Counted from the stretch's first letter, positions 50,603-59,860 are shown. The stretch is 64,000 nucleotides of DNA from Oceanobacillus_B kapialis (GCF_042685265.1 NZ_JBHUMX010000041.1), one strand, 5' to 3'. Made by a program: numbers and translations. The notes: a model not told the origin generated them from the letters alone.

Positions 50603-50717
50603 TAATAATTGTATTAAATAACACAGGTGATTTTAATAATCTAATTATGCTGAAGGGAGAGGTAGTAAGCATCCTTTCTCTTCTATAGTACAACCAATTT
50701 TATGAGGAGGCTTTTTT

Positions 50718-50837
50718 ATGGTTTCAGTAACAAATAGGGTGAAACAAGTGAAGCAGCCAAGAGGAGGTTATATTAGACCTAAGGTACTTATTGTGGTTGA
50801 CAGAGAAGATGGAATTAAAGCCGAGGAACAAGTGTGA
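50718..50837 (+). pseudogene. Truncated N-terminal fragment of a helicase-partner gene
   Basis: ATG 50718 after gaggagg begins MVSVTNRVKQVKQPRGGYI and stops at residue 39. The phrase VKQPRGGYIRPK resembles the start of longer Bacillaceae proteins of unknown function that I recall seeing next to such loci, so this is probably their N-terminus, cut short. It sits 116 bases after the helicase. Confidence 0.55.
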
Positions 50838-50894
50838 GTCAATCAACTTTTGAATTTAAAATAGCCCCAATCACGGTCTTAAATATAAATACTT

Positions 50895-50936
50895 ATACAA
50901 AAGACAGGGTATAATCGAAGTCCCTGTCTTTTGTAT
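50895..50936 (+). terminator. Terminator after the helicase locus
   Basis: Fifteen-base stem atacaaaagacaggg / ccctgtcttttgtat and a T-rich end. Also stops the converging ABC operon. Confidence 0.85.
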
Positions 50937-50985
50937 GTTTTAAATTAAGGTAATACTGTTGTTAGATTCTAGGGCTCTCCATATT

Positions 50986-52062
50986 TCAAGAATAAACAAC
51001 ACCCTCACCCCTCTCCACACCAACACCAACCCTCAACTCCAATCCAACTTCTCCCCCCAACTCAAACCGCTCCAAAATCCCCGTATGCACAACCCAATCC
51101 TTTCCACCAGCCTGCACCGTATAATGAATCTCTTTCCCCTGATACTGCACACTCGTAATCCTACCCTTAATCCCACCATGCTCACCCTCGGAGAGACGAA
51201 GCTGCTCCGGCCGAACCGGATAAATACCTTTTTTCTTTAACTCCATCGAAACACCTAAGTCCGGCCACTGGATATCTGGATACTGAGCAGGCGTAAAATG
51301 ATCACTATCCCATGTTCCTTCAACTAAATTCGCTTTCCCAACGAAGTTTGCAACAAACGGCGAAGTAGGGCGACTATAAATCTCCTGTGGGGTGCTAATC
51401 TGTTCAATTTCACCCTTGTTCATCACGACAATCCGATCTGCCATCGCTAAAGCTTCACCTTGGTCATGGGTCACGTACACAATCGTTGCATTGGTGAGTC
51501 TGTGCAGTTCTTGAATTTCTTTCCGCATTTCCATTCGCAGCTCTGCATCTAAGTTACTGAGCGGTTCATCCATGAGCAATAGCTCTGGTTTTGGCGCAAT
51601 GGCGCGTCCTAGTGCCACGCGCTGCTTTTGACCACCTGATAATTCACTAGGCATGCGGTTGGATAGTTCGGTTAAGTCAATGATGTTCATGACCTCATCA
51701 ACACGCTTTGCTGTGTTGCCCTTAATATCTGCGGGTACATATTGATGGTGGATCAGTGGGAACTCAATATGCTTTCTCACATTCAAATGTGGCCATAGAG
51801 CAAATGATTGGAACACCATCCCGATATTCCGTTTTTCTGGCGGGAGGGTGACATGTTTGCTGCTCACCTGTTTCTCCCCAATTATAATATTTCCCTCTGT
51901 AGGGGAATCGAAGCCTGCTAAGAGGCGTAATAAGGTTGTTTTCCCACAGCCAGATGGCCCGAGGATGGCAATAAATTCGCCATCCTGAATCTCGATATCT
52001 ATTTTCTTTAACGCAGTGGTTTGCCCAAAGCGTTTTACTAAACCTTCAATCGTCGTCGTCAT
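50986..52062 (-). CDS. ABC transporter ATPase (PotA/FbpC/AfuC-like)
   Basis: 358 residues from ATG 52062, which overlaps the permease stop in ATGA; the longer frame to 52089 lies inside the permease. Walker A GPSGCGKT, signature LSGGQKQRV, Walker B LLLMDEPLSNLD, H-loop VTHDQGEA, and a TOBE domain after ~240. The C-terminus ends in an odd Gly/Val-Glu-rich run (LRVGVGVERGEGV). Belongs to the coupled PHP-to-ATPase operon and may import phosphorylated sugars, iron(III) or phosphonates. Confidence 0.9.
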   Translation of the reverse strand: MTTTIEGLVKRFGQTTALKKIDIEIQDGEFIAILGPSGCGKTTLLRLLAGFDSPTEGNIIIGEKQVSSKHVTLPPEKRNIGMVFQSFALWPHLNVRKHIEFPLIHHQYVPADIKGNTAKRVDEVMNIIDLTELSNRMPSELSGGQKQRVALGRAIAPKPELLLMDEPLSNLDAELRMEMRKEIQELHRLTNATIVYVTHDQGEALAMADRIVVMNKGEIEQISTPQEIYSRPTSPFVANFVGKANLVEGTWDSDHFTPAQYPDIQWPDLGVSMELKKKGIYPVRPEQLRLSEGEHGGIKGRITSVQYQGKEIHYTVQAGGKDWVVHTGILERFELGGEVGLELRVGVGVERGEGVVYS

Positions 52063-53789
52063 GTTCGTTTCCCTACCTTTCTGTTCCAATAGGACTGTCC
52101 TACATAAAGAATCGCAAAGCCTAGCATGATGAGCATTACAATCAGACTGGAAAATGCAGTGGAATAGGTGCTGTAGCCTGCCTGTTCATAGCCGAAGATC
52201 ACGACACCAATCGTTTCCGAGTTAGACGACCAAAGTAAGGAGGAAACGGTTAGCTCCGTTAACGCGCTCAAGAAAACAAGGAAGGCACCTGTTAACACAC
52301 CTGGTATAAGCAATGGCAGCATGATCCTCCGCCATTTAGGCCAGCCTTTAGCGCCGCTCACATGTGCTGCCTCTTCAATCGATATATCCACCTGCATGAC
52401 AGCTGTAATACTTCCTCGCACCTGTAAGATTAGGAATCTCGTAATGTAGGCGATAAATAGAATGATGATCGAACCGTAAATGCCAGGGTTCCAGCCGGGA
52501 ATCGGCTCCATCCAGGCAAAGATCATCGCTAACGCCATCACGGTTCCTGGTAGGGCATAAGGGAGGCCGATAGAAACCTCGGTAAATTTGCTCAAGAAAT
52601 TTGGCTTTCGGACTCGCATGTAGGCAATCGCTGTTCCAATAATCATCCCGATGACAGTCGTAACACCTGCAAGCTGTAGGCTATTTCCGATCGCTTCTGT
52701 CGCTTTTGATCCGGAATCCAGGATAAATTGATAGTTTTCCAGACTTGCTGTACTGAAGGAGAAATCCACACCGTAAGCTGTCACTAATGACGTCATGCCC
52801 ATCGATACCAATGGCACGACACCTGTCACGAAGAAGAAGAGCCAAATCAAGATCTCTACAGGCAATTTCTTTTTGCCTAGGAAATAACGTGGGTGTTTAT
52901 CCTCCATTGTCGTTTCCAGTCGTTTTGATTTTCGTAAAAACAACCATTGGACCGCTGTACCGAGCAATGCAACGACACCTAAAATAACGGAAAAGGTGGC
53001 CGCTCGTGCGAAAGCAGATGGGCCGAAGCCGACTACTTGCTGGTAAATATATGTGCTTAACACATTAATCTGTGCTGGGATTCCGAGAAAAGCAGGGATC
53101 CCGAAGTTATCTAAGTTTGCTAGAAAGGCGAGAAAGCCACCACTCACGATACCCGGTAAGGCAAGTGGTAGATTTACCTTTCGAAAGGTAGCCAATCGTT
53201 TTGCGCCAGATGCCCGGGATGCCAGTTCGAGCTCACGGGGTATTTTTCGAAACATACTCACTGCAAGCAAATAAACGAGTGGGTAATGCGAAAAGCCTAA
53301 GACAAAAATGATGCCTGCCAGGCTATATAAATTGATTGGTTCTATATTAAACGGTAGAAGGGAGGCGAGCTTCATGTATAGCCCGTCTGCTCCTAAAAAC
53401 TGTGTCCATGCTAAGGTTGTGATGTAGGATGGGATCACAAATGGCAAGATGATAAAAATTTGCATCAATCGTTTCGCTCTTATATCGGTGTAGGCAACTA
53501 ACCATGCCAGCGCAATCCCGATGAACAGGGCAATAGCTGTTGAGCCAGCGACAACGATCAGCGTATTTTGTACCACTTTCCAGGTTGTAGCATCCTGCAA
53601 AATGGTCGTATAATTTTCTAATGTGACATCCCCATCAGACGTAAAGCTAAGCATGATTAATCGGTATATTGGTAAAAGGAAGATAAAACAAATGGCAATG
53701 ATCCCTAAAAGTTTGAGTGTATTTTTATAAGAAAAAAGAGAACGTAATGCCGAATTCGGCATTACTCCTCTTTGATTATTCTGTTCCAT
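52059..53789 (-). CDS. ABC transporter permease, double (FbpB/AfuB-like)
   Basis: 576 residues from ATG 53789, nine bases after aagggg; the longer frame reaching 53846 overlaps the binding-protein gene. Two related permease halves with 12 helices and two EAA loops (ASRASGAKRLATFRKVNLPLALPG and AAHVSGAKGWPKWRRIMLPLLIPG), as in Fe(III)/hexose-phosphate transporters. Follows the binding-protein gene by 13 bases. Confidence 0.93.
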   Translation of the reverse strand: MEQNNQRGVMPNSALRSLFSYKNTLKLLGIIAICFIFLLPIYRLIMLSFTSDGDVTLENYTTILQDATTWKVVQNTLIVVAGSTAIALFIGIALAWLVAYTDIRAKRLMQIFIILPFVIPSYITTLAWTQFLGADGLYMKLASLLPFNIEPINLYSLAGIIFVLGFSHYPLVYLLAVSMFRKIPRELELASRASGAKRLATFRKVNLPLALPGIVSGGFLAFLANLDNFGIPAFLGIPAQINVLSTYIYQQVVGFGPSAFARAATFSVILGVVALLGTAVQWLFLRKSKRLETTMEDKHPRYFLGKKKLPVEILIWLFFFVTGVVPLVSMGMTSLVTAYGVDFSFSTASLENYQFILDSGSKATEAIGNSLQLAGVTTVIGMIIGTAIAYMRVRKPNFLSKFTEVSIGLPYALPGTVMALAMIFAWMEPIPGWNPGIYGSIIILFIAYITRFLILQVRGSITAVMQVDISIEEAAHVSGAKGWPKWRRIMLPLLIPGVLTGAFLVFLSALTELTVSSLLWSSNSETIGVVIFGYEQAGYSTYSTAFSSLIVMLIMLGFAILYVGQSYWNRKVGKRT

Positions 53790-53802
53790 GCTGCGATACC
53801 CC

Positions 53803-54831
53803 TTATTCTCCAAATAATTGGTTGAATTGCTCCTTGTCTTGCTCACGGTTTTGGTACAATTCGTTGATATCTGCTTCTAGTACATCCATTTCTTCAATGG
53901 TTTTCAGACCTTCTGGTGCTTCCACACCTTCACGGATTGGTGTGTAGCCAATTTCCGCTGCTAGTTCTTGTCCTTCTTGGGATAGAACAAAGTCTACAAA
54001 TGCTTTTGCAGCAGCTTCATTTTCCGTATCCTTCATAATTCCGATTGGCTCTGTAATAACTGGTACACCTTCTTCAGGATAAACAAGCTCAACAGGAGAA
54101 CCATCTGTTGCCGCACGTGCGACAATGAAGTCTACTACCATGCCATAGTTTTTCTCGCCACTTGCAACTGCCTTAAGTACGTCACCATTACCTTGTGTAA
54201 TCATTGGGTCATTTGCTTGAATATCTTCATAGAATTCCCAGCCAAAGTTATCGTTTCTTGTCAGCACGCCCAGGTTATAAGCAGCTGCGCCAGAGTATAG
54301 CGGGCTTGGCATGATGACTTGACCGCTTGATTCAGCGTCTGCAAGGACGTTCCATGAAGTTGGCATCTCACTCACGTTTTCAGTGTTAACCACTAAAGCT
54401 GTGGACATGACTTTTGTTCCAGTGTACATGCCATCAGGGTCTACAAAGTTTTCAGGGATGCTTTCTGTTTCGTCAGATTTATATTCTAGCAACATGTCTT
54501 GTTCTTTTAAGCTTTCAAATGTTACAGAGTCTGCTACTAACAGCATGTCTGCTTGCACATCTCCAGCTTCTTTTTCTGCTTGAATTTTACTGATTACTTC
54601 CTCTGTACCAGAGCGGAAAACACTTACTTCAACATCCGGATATTTTTCACTAAATGCACTTACCAATTGCTCGGCATCGGCATCAGGCTGAGATGTGTAG
54701 AAATTTAACTCCCCAGAAACGTCACTACTGCTTGCATTACCTTCTTCAGATGATGTTTCACCACAGGCTGCTAATAATGTAAAGACACTAATAATGCTAA
54801 CGATTAATAGGGATAATTTAGTTTTTGACAT
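53803..54831 (-). CDS. ABC transporter substrate-binding lipoprotein (FbpA/AfuA-like)
   Basis: 342 residues from ATG 54831 (aaaggagg upstream); the start lies inside the end of surE. Lipobox TLLAAC. Mature protein: FYTSQPDADAEQLVSAFSEKYPDVEVSVFRSGTEEV, ADMLLVADS, and SGAAAYNLGVL, the pattern of AfuA/FbpA-type periplasmic binding proteins. With SurE and PHP phosphatase in the same operon, a phosphate-bearing ligand (hexose phosphate, nucleotide or phosphonate) is more likely than iron. Confidence 0.9.
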   Translation of the reverse strand: MSKTKLSLLIVSIISVFTLLAACGETSSEEGNASSSDVSGELNFYTSQPDADAEQLVSAFSEKYPDVEVSVFRSGTEEVISKIQAEKEAGDVQADMLLVADSVTFESLKEQDMLLEYKSDETESIPENFVDPDGMYTGTKVMSTALVVNTENVSEMPTSWNVLADAESSGQVIMPSPLYSGAAAYNLGVLTRNDNFGWEFYEDIQANDPMITQGNGDVLKAVASGEKNYGMVVDFIVARAATDGSPVELVYPEEGVPVITEPIGIMKDTENEAAAKAFVDFVLSQEGQELAAEIGYTPIREGVEAPEGLKTIEEMDVLEADINELYQNREQDKEQFNQLFGE

Positions 54832-55624
54832 GGAAAAAAGCCTCCTTTGTTTGGTTGAACGTATTAAACCATCTGCTAACATGGTCGATCCTGCGTTTTG
54901 TGATCGCCTTATTTTCAATAGGGGAAACCGTGACATAGTTCTCTTTCAGCATACTGAAATCGTGACCTTTTGCTAATGCACCTAACTCTTGGTACGTATC
55001 CTTTAACCAATAATACACATCGCCATTTGGACCGTTTAACCCAACATGCTGGTATCTCGATACCGACATATCTAATGGCACAACCTTGACACCGCGACAC
55101 AATTCTTTTGACGTATAGGGCAAATTAACATTTAGTAGCATCCCATTTGGAATCTTGTTCTGAAGAATCACCTCCCCAATTTGATAAAATAATGCTTTGA
55201 TTTGCTGGTAATTGACATTCGCCGTATCAAACGATGCCAGGGATACCGCAACAGCAGGGATCCCAAACAGGGAAGCCTCACTTGCTCCTGCAATGGTTCC
55301 GGAATAATAAATATCTCGTCCAAGGTTCGGACCGATATTAATACCAGAAAAAACAATATCTGGCGGCTCCTTCATTAATACTTCGATGCCCAGCTTCGTG
55401 CAATCAGCTGGTGTACCATTGACGACCCATGAGGAAACGCCAGTGGAAAAGATATTGGTTCGGATTGCCTTAATTGGATGTCTTAATGTGATGGAATGAC
55501 TAATGGCACTCCGCTCTTTATCAGGGCAGACGACATATACCTCGCCGAAATGCTGAAGCACAGAAACCATTGCTTCAACTCCTGGATGAAAAATGCCATC
55601 ATCGTTGGTGACTAGAATTCTCAA
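54818..55624 (-). CDS. surE: 5'/3'-nucleotidase SurE
   Basis: 268 residues, TTG start at 55624 after aaggaggg. SurE core: LVTNDDGI (metal Asp pair), CPDKERSAISHSIT, SGIN-x-GPNLGRDIYYSGTIAGA. Removes phosphate from nucleotides and short polyphosphate. It overlaps the TIM-barrel gene before it by 26 bases and contains the start of the binding-protein gene: strict co-translation. Longer than housekeeping SurE (~250). Confidence 0.93.
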   Translation of the reverse strand: MRILVTNDDGIFHPGVEAMVSVLQHFGEVYVVCPDKERSAISHSITLRHPIKAIRTNIFSTGVSSWVVNGTPADCTKLGIEVLMKEPPDIVFSGINIGPNLGRDIYYSGTIAGASEASLFGIPAVAVSLASFDTANVNYQQIKALFYQIGEVILQNKIPNGMLLNVNLPYTSKELCRGVKVVPLDMSVSRYQHVGLNGPNGDVYYWLKDTYQELGALAKGHDFSMLKENYVTVSPIENKAITKRRIDHVSRWFNTFNQTKEAFFHVKN

Positions 55625-56411
55625 GTGTTTCCCTCCTTAATAATTGAAACGCCTGTAGCTGCGAGACATTTTGTTTTAATACTTCCAAGGAAAGCCCTTT
55701 GTCAAAGCCTTCTAATACTACTGGTAAATCGGATTGCTTCAAAAGTGCGATAATGTTGGTGAATGCTATTTCTCCTTCGCCAAGTGGTACATGATACTTG
55801 GAGTGGGTGGAGTCGCTAATGTGAATGTTGTTGATGCGTTGTAGTTTTTGAAAATCATTCTCAGGCTTCCGATCAAGCGGAACATGCGCGATATCGAGCG
55901 TCGTTTTCACCGTTTCTGGTAAATGGCTTAACAGCTCGTTTGTCGCCTCTGGTGTTGTGATGAATTCCTTTTTGATTGGCTCCATTTGCTCAAGCGAAAT
56001 CGTCACACCGAGTTGCTCTGCTTTTTCGGCCAAATACGTGATATTTTGGACTAACTTTTGATGACTTAGCTCCTGAAATTGATTTGCAAGCGACAGATGG
56101 CCTGGATGCATCGTCATGATCGTAGCCCTTAATTGGTGTGCCAGCTGTAACGCAATTTCTGTTTCCTCCACAGATTTTTTCGCGATCCCATCATTAATGG
56201 AACAAAGGTTTAGATCCCAGGCTGGTGCGTGTATCGATATGTCCAAGCCTGTTTCTTCTTTTGCCTTGCGAATTGCTGCCAACTCTGTTTGATAAAACCA
56301 AACCTGTTCCACCCGAATCTCGACACCATCAAATTGGTAATCTTTCGCCTGTCTGATAACCTCATCTACTGGATAGGCCCAGCATACTGGAGATGATAGA
56401 AACATTTTCAT
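55599..56411 (-). CDS. TIM-barrel protein (xylose isomerase/endonuclease IV-like)
   Basis: 270 residues from ATG 56411, which overlaps the PHP stop in ATGA and follows gaggagg. AP endonuclease 2-like barrel: FDGVEIRVEQVW, ISIHAPAWDLNLCSIN, MTMHPGH, SLEQMEP, TLDIAHV, NNIHISDS, VVLEGFDKG: metal ligands Glu, His, His, Glu, Asp and His are all visible. Members include sugar epimerases and phosphate-related isomerases. Exact reaction unknown; most likely acts on the same sugar phosphate or nucleotide. Confidence 0.85.
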   Translation of the reverse strand: MKMFLSSPVCWAYPVDEVIRQAKDYQFDGVEIRVEQVWFYQTELAAIRKAKEETGLDISIHAPAWDLNLCSINDGIAKKSVEETEIALQLAHQLRATIMTMHPGHLSLANQFQELSHQKLVQNITYLAEKAEQLGVTISLEQMEPIKKEFITTPEATNELLSHLPETVKTTLDIAHVPLDRKPENDFQKLQRINNIHISDSTHSKYHVPLGEGEIAFTNIIALLKQSDLPVVLEGFDKGLSLEVLKQNVSQLQAFQLLRRETLENSSHQR

Positions 56412-57229
56412 GTACGGAAAACCTCCTCTTTCCATTGTGTTATACATGCATCACTCAGACGGACACTACCGACTGGGAAAGGATTTCGTGAGTTCGGTCC
56501 ATGATGATCACTGCCACCTGATATTTTCAAGTTAAGTTGTTCTGCTAGCTTTTCATAGGATGCCGTTTGTTCACGCGTATGCTTGGAGTGAAATACTTCG
56601 ACACCATCAAGTCCGTATGAAACGAGCTTTTCGATCGACATCTCAAATGGATAAATGCCTGGATGGGCGAGATAAGCTTCGCCGCCGATGCTGTGAATTA
56701 AGTTAATAGCATCTTCTGCAGTAAAGACACTGCGCTTCAGGAAAGCTGGGCCACCTTTTTGGAGGAGGGAGGTGTAAGCTTCTTTGGAATTTGGAAAATA
56801 GCCTTTGCTTACAAGTTCGTCCGCGATATGGGTTCGTACAATAATGCCTCCTGTTGCTCGCTTGGCGCAGGCATCAAAGGCGGTGTCGTAGTCTAACTCG
56901 TTTAGCTTCTTCACAATGTTGCGTGCCCATTGTTTGCGGTCTTCTGTGCGCCAGGCGATATACTTGTCCAATGCTTCAGCATGTGGGTCAAAGTTGTACC
57001 CCAGAATGTGAAGCTCGCCGTCTTCTCCGTCTGTATTTAACTCAATACCTGGAATTAACCTGATGCCCGCTTTTTCGGCATGCGGTTTTGCCACATGATA
57101 TCCTGCAATTTGATCGTGATCGGTAATGGCTATCATCGAAAGTCTGGCTTCGACTGCTTCTTGCACAATTTCTTCAGGCGTTAATTCACCATCTGATTTT
57201 GTTGTATGAATATGTAAGTCCAATGTCAT
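56408..57229 (-). CDS. PHP-domain phosphoesterase
   Basis: 273 residues from ATG 57229. PHP motifs: LHIHTTKSDGE, ITDHDQIAG, PGIELNTD, HILGYNF, RTHIADEL, YLAHPG, and SGGSDHHGP, giving a full trinuclear metal site like YciV/RNase AM-type 3',5'-nucleotide phosphatases. First gene of the ABC operon; stop overlaps the next start (ATGA). Probable role: releasing phosphate or nucleoside from imported or salvaged nucleotides. Confidence 0.9.
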   Translation of the reverse strand: MTLDLHIHTTKSDGELTPEEIVQEAVEARLSMIAITDHDQIAGYHVAKPHAEKAGIRLIPGIELNTDGEDGELHILGYNFDPHAEALDKYIAWRTEDRKQWARNIVKKLNELDYDTAFDACAKRATGGIIVRTHIADELVSKGYFPNSKEAYTSLLQKGGPAFLKRSVFTAEDAINLIHSIGGEAYLAHPGIYPFEMSIEKLVSYGLDGVEVFHSKHTREQTASYEKLAEQLNLKISGGSDHHGPNSRNPFPVGSVRLSDACITQWKEEVFRT

Positions 57230-57659
57230 CACCTGCCTTCAACTACAACTATAAGACATGAATATTAACCTCGTTTAAACTAAAAATAGCTTTTCAGTTA
57301 ACCCTTTGTAAATTCGCTCAATGAGTCATTTTTTGGGAAAATTTTATTGTGAATGCTCTAAGTCTTTCGTGGTAAGGGTTCTTGGCGTTTTGTCGAACCT
57401 GGTGGAATTTTGATTGTAAATTTAGTGTGTAAAATTTACATTTCCTTAATTTCATTTGGCGATTGGGAAAGATTGACTTCAATGAGGGGGAGGGGGAGAT
57501 AGCTAAAATAACCCCATTAGTCATCCTTACATTTACTTCTAGCACTATTGATGTGAATGTGATGGAAAGCGTATACAAATGTAATTTCGTTATGCTACTA
57601 TAATGTTGCGAAAATTATAATTAATTCGAGAATGGCAAGAGGGAGTTAGGAGGAAAATC
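57230..57659. other. Intergenic region between divergent transcripts
   Basis: Region of 430 bases between PHP and Nramp-like genes with no supported gene. Contains ggaaagcgtataca at 57564-57577 (weak cre resemblance) and, at 57648-57655, the ribosome binding site (taggagga) of the transporter. Minus frame at 57318-57578 has no ribosome binding site. Confidence 0.4.
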
Positions 57660-58937
57660 ATGCAAGATAATCTAAAAACAAATGAGCTAGAGTCGTATTC
57701 TAGTAAACAAGAACCAACAAAATGGAAGTTTATCGGCCCCGGGCTTATCGTAGCGGCCACAGGGGTAGGGGCTGGTGACTTAGCGACAGCACTTGTATCA
57801 GGAGCGGAGTATGGGCTTGCTTTTCTATGGGCCATTGTGCTTGGGGTTATCGTGAAATTTGCCATTGGGGAAGGTGTGGGACGTTACACACTAGCAAGTG
57901 GGAAAACAATCCTCGAGGGCTGGCGAGGGATTGGGAAATGGACGACAGGGTATTTCGGCGTTTATTCGGTCATTTGGGGGTTTGTGTATGGAGCTGCCGG
58001 AACAGCATCCTGTGCACTGGCTGCTTATGCGCTTTTTCCACAAATCAGTTTAACATGGTGGGCCGTTATTAACGGGGTCATTTGTTATGTATTAGTCTTA
58101 ACTGGGAAGTATGGCTTTTTTGAAAAAGTAATTACAGCACTAGTGGCGATCATGTTTATCACCGTTATTGGATCTATGATATTTGTATTGCCTGATCTAC
58201 TTCCACACTTACATACGATCGCACCAGTTTTAAATGATGATACAATCATCTATTCGCTTGGATTAATTGGCGGAGTTGGTGGATCCATAACGATGGCAAG
58301 CTATGGTTATTGGCTGAAAGAAAAGCAATGGTCGGACAAACGTCATATTAAAATTATGCGCTGGGATTCCTTAAGTGCGTACATTATAACAAGTATTTTC
58401 GCACTGGGAATTATGGTGCTTGGAACAGCAATTATTTTCGGAACGGGAGATATTATTAGTGGAGAAGAGGCGCTTGTCGTTTTTTCAAGTAGGCTAGGGG
58501 AAGCGCTAAGTCCTACTGCGCAATATTTCTTCCTAATTGGTTTTTGGGCTGCATCCTTTACATCGATTTTAGGGGTGTGGAATGGTGTTTCTTATTTGTT
58601 TGCTGATTTCATCCGTACCATTCGTCATACAGGAGTAAGGCAAGAGGATATTAGTAAAACGAAGTCCTATAAGTTTTATCTTTTTTGGTTGACCTTCCCA
58701 CCGATCGTTTTACATCTTTTCGGTAAACCTGTTGCCTTAATCATCCTTTATGGATTTCTAGGTGCGTTGTTTATGCCGTTTTTAGCTATAACACTGATCT
58801 ATTTATTAAATTCTAAACAAATTGATCAGAGGTTTAAAAGTGGCAAGCTTTCGAATGTTGTTCTTTCACTGAGTGCGATGTTATTTACTGTTTTAACTTG
58901 TATCAAACTGTATGACATTATAGGCGGGCTTTTTTAG
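57660..58937 (+). CDS. Nramp-related membrane transporter lacking canonical metal motifs
   Basis: 425 aa with 11 predicted membrane helices in an LeuT-like, Nramp-type arrangement. The first helix reads GPGLIVAATGVGAGDLATALVSG; the canonical D-P-G-N is absent (GAGD at ~37-40), and the MPH-type sixth-helix motif is replaced by GGVGGSITMASYGYW. So it may not be a classical Mn/Fe importer; related divergent groups carry magnesium or organic solutes. Ribosome binding site taggagga. Monocistronic with a terminator. Its closeness to a manganese-oxidase-like operon is suggestive only. Confidence 0.8.
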   Translation: MQDNLKTNELESYSSKQEPTKWKFIGPGLIVAATGVGAGDLATALVSGAEYGLAFLWAIVLGVIVKFAIGEGVGRYTLASGKTILEGWRGIGKWTTGYFGVYSVIWGFVYGAAGTASCALAAYALFPQISLTWWAVINGVICYVLVLTGKYGFFEKVITALVAIMFITVIGSMIFVLPDLLPHLHTIAPVLNDDTIIYSLGLIGGVGGSITMASYGYWLKEKQWSDKRHIKIMRWDSLSAYIITSIFALGIMVLGTAIIFGTGDIISGEEALVVFSSRLGEALSPTAQYFFLIGFWAASFTSILGVWNGVSYLFADFIRTIRHTGVRQEDISKTKSYKFYLFWLTFPPIVLHLFGKPVALIILYGFLGALFMPFLAITLIYLLNSKQIDQRFKSGKLSNVVLSLSAMLFTVLTCIKLYDIIGGLF

Positions 58938-58972
58938 GTGAAGCGTTAGGAAAAAATAGTAGAGTACTAGTT

Positions 58973-59007
58973 AAAGGATTGGAGACTTTATTGCCTCCAA
59001 TCCTTTT
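58973..59007 (+). terminator. Terminator of Nramp-like gene
   Basis: aaaggattggag / ctccaatcctttt hairpin with a 10-base loop, 35 bases after the stop codon. Confidence 0.85.
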
Positions 59008-59119
59008 GCTAATCCACCGACATTCTGGGTATTAAAAAAATCGAGAGTAATTACATACCTAATGAACAAGATCCTGTTTCATTTCATACGTTACATTAAG
59101 TGTGAAAAGGAGGGTGAAC

Positions 59120-59545
59120 ATGATAAGCCAAGCTAAAACCCCGCACCGTGTCTACGAACAAGAGGGGATTATTTATAGAATTGGAATAGATTATGTAGAT
59201 TTGCTGCAAGATGACAAGAAGATTAGTAGAGTGTTAACAAAGTGGATTACTAATATTAAATGGGTAGACCCACATTGCCGGAACAAATGTCTAGACAACC
59301 TGGATTTTGAAAAAGCATGCAAGAACAACAAACACAAACGCAACCGACACTGCTCTGACTGCAACAAAAAGCACCAAAATTGCAATTGCCACAACAAAAA
59401 AGACCAAATCAAAGACCCAGTTATCCCATACTGTGACGGAAGAATCCACCTAAGACTAGCCGGACTAACCCACGGCCTCCCATACGAACTATTTTGTCAC
59501 AAAGGATGTAGAGTCGTTTTAGAATTATCAGGAGAGCCTAGTTGA
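59120..59545 (+). CDS. Cys/His-rich protein, probable spore-surface protein (141 aa)
   Basis: ATG 59120 follows aaaaggaggg. The N-terminal ~45 residues are ordinary (DYVDLLQDDKKISRVL), then a basic stretch packed with Cys, His and Asn (CRNKCLDN, KRNRHCSDCNKKHQNCNCH), and a C-terminal GLPYELFCHKGCRVVLELSG. Ten Cys in 141 residues with many His and Lys recall spore coat/crust proteins and metal binding. Located near the Mnx-like operon. No exact family recognised. Confidence 0.65.
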   Translation: MISQAKTPHRVYEQEGIIYRIGIDYVDLLQDDKKISRVLTKWITNIKWVDPHCRNKCLDNLDFEKACKNNKHKRNRHCSDCNKKHQNCNCHNKKDQIKDPVIPYCDGRIHLRLAGLTHGLPYELFCHKGCRVVLELSGEPS

Positions 59546-59565
59546 GGAGATATTTTTAATAAAAA

Positions 59566-59611
59566 GACCGGAATATGATGATTTTTTCAATAATCATACT
59601 CCGGTTTTTTG
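59566..59611 (+). terminator. Terminator of Cys-rich protein gene
   Basis: accggaatatgatgatt / aatcatactccggt, small internal bulges, ending in a long T-run (ccggttttttgt). Confidence 0.8.
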
Positions 59612-59644
59612 TGTGAAAAAGGAAGAAAACTTATATATAGTGGA

Positions 59645-59812
59645 GGAAATACATGAAGACTCCTGCGGGAAGAAAGGCCTAGGGGAGACCCCACAGTGCG
59701 CTATTAAGGGGCAAAGGGCTAATAGCGCCACATCCTGTGGCAACGCCTTTGTGACCAACGTCCTGTTGGCCCGAGGCTCCCCAGCCTCCCGCGGAAAGCG
59801 AAATGTATTTCC
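59645..59812. repeat. GC-rich palindromic repeat of Bacillales type
   Basis: Ends are inverted: ggaaatacat (59645-59654) and atgtatttcc (59803-59812), followed inward by actcctgcggga and tcccgcggaaa. A GC-rich core lies between. This layout (ggaaatacatgaagactcctgcggg...) matches a dispersed repeat family I know from Bacillales genomes. A 69-aa plus-strand frame across it is spurious. Confidence 0.8.
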
Positions 59813-59860
59813 GGAACGGTGATCATAATTCTTACTAGTTTTTTTATATTCACCTCATAT

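Noticed and set aside
57564..57577. cre-like sequence ahead of the Nramp-like gene
   Set aside because: Two mismatches to the consensus and no clear promoter; not listed as a site.
59613..59822. 69-residue frame
   Set aside because: Lies wholly in the GC-rich palindromic repeat.
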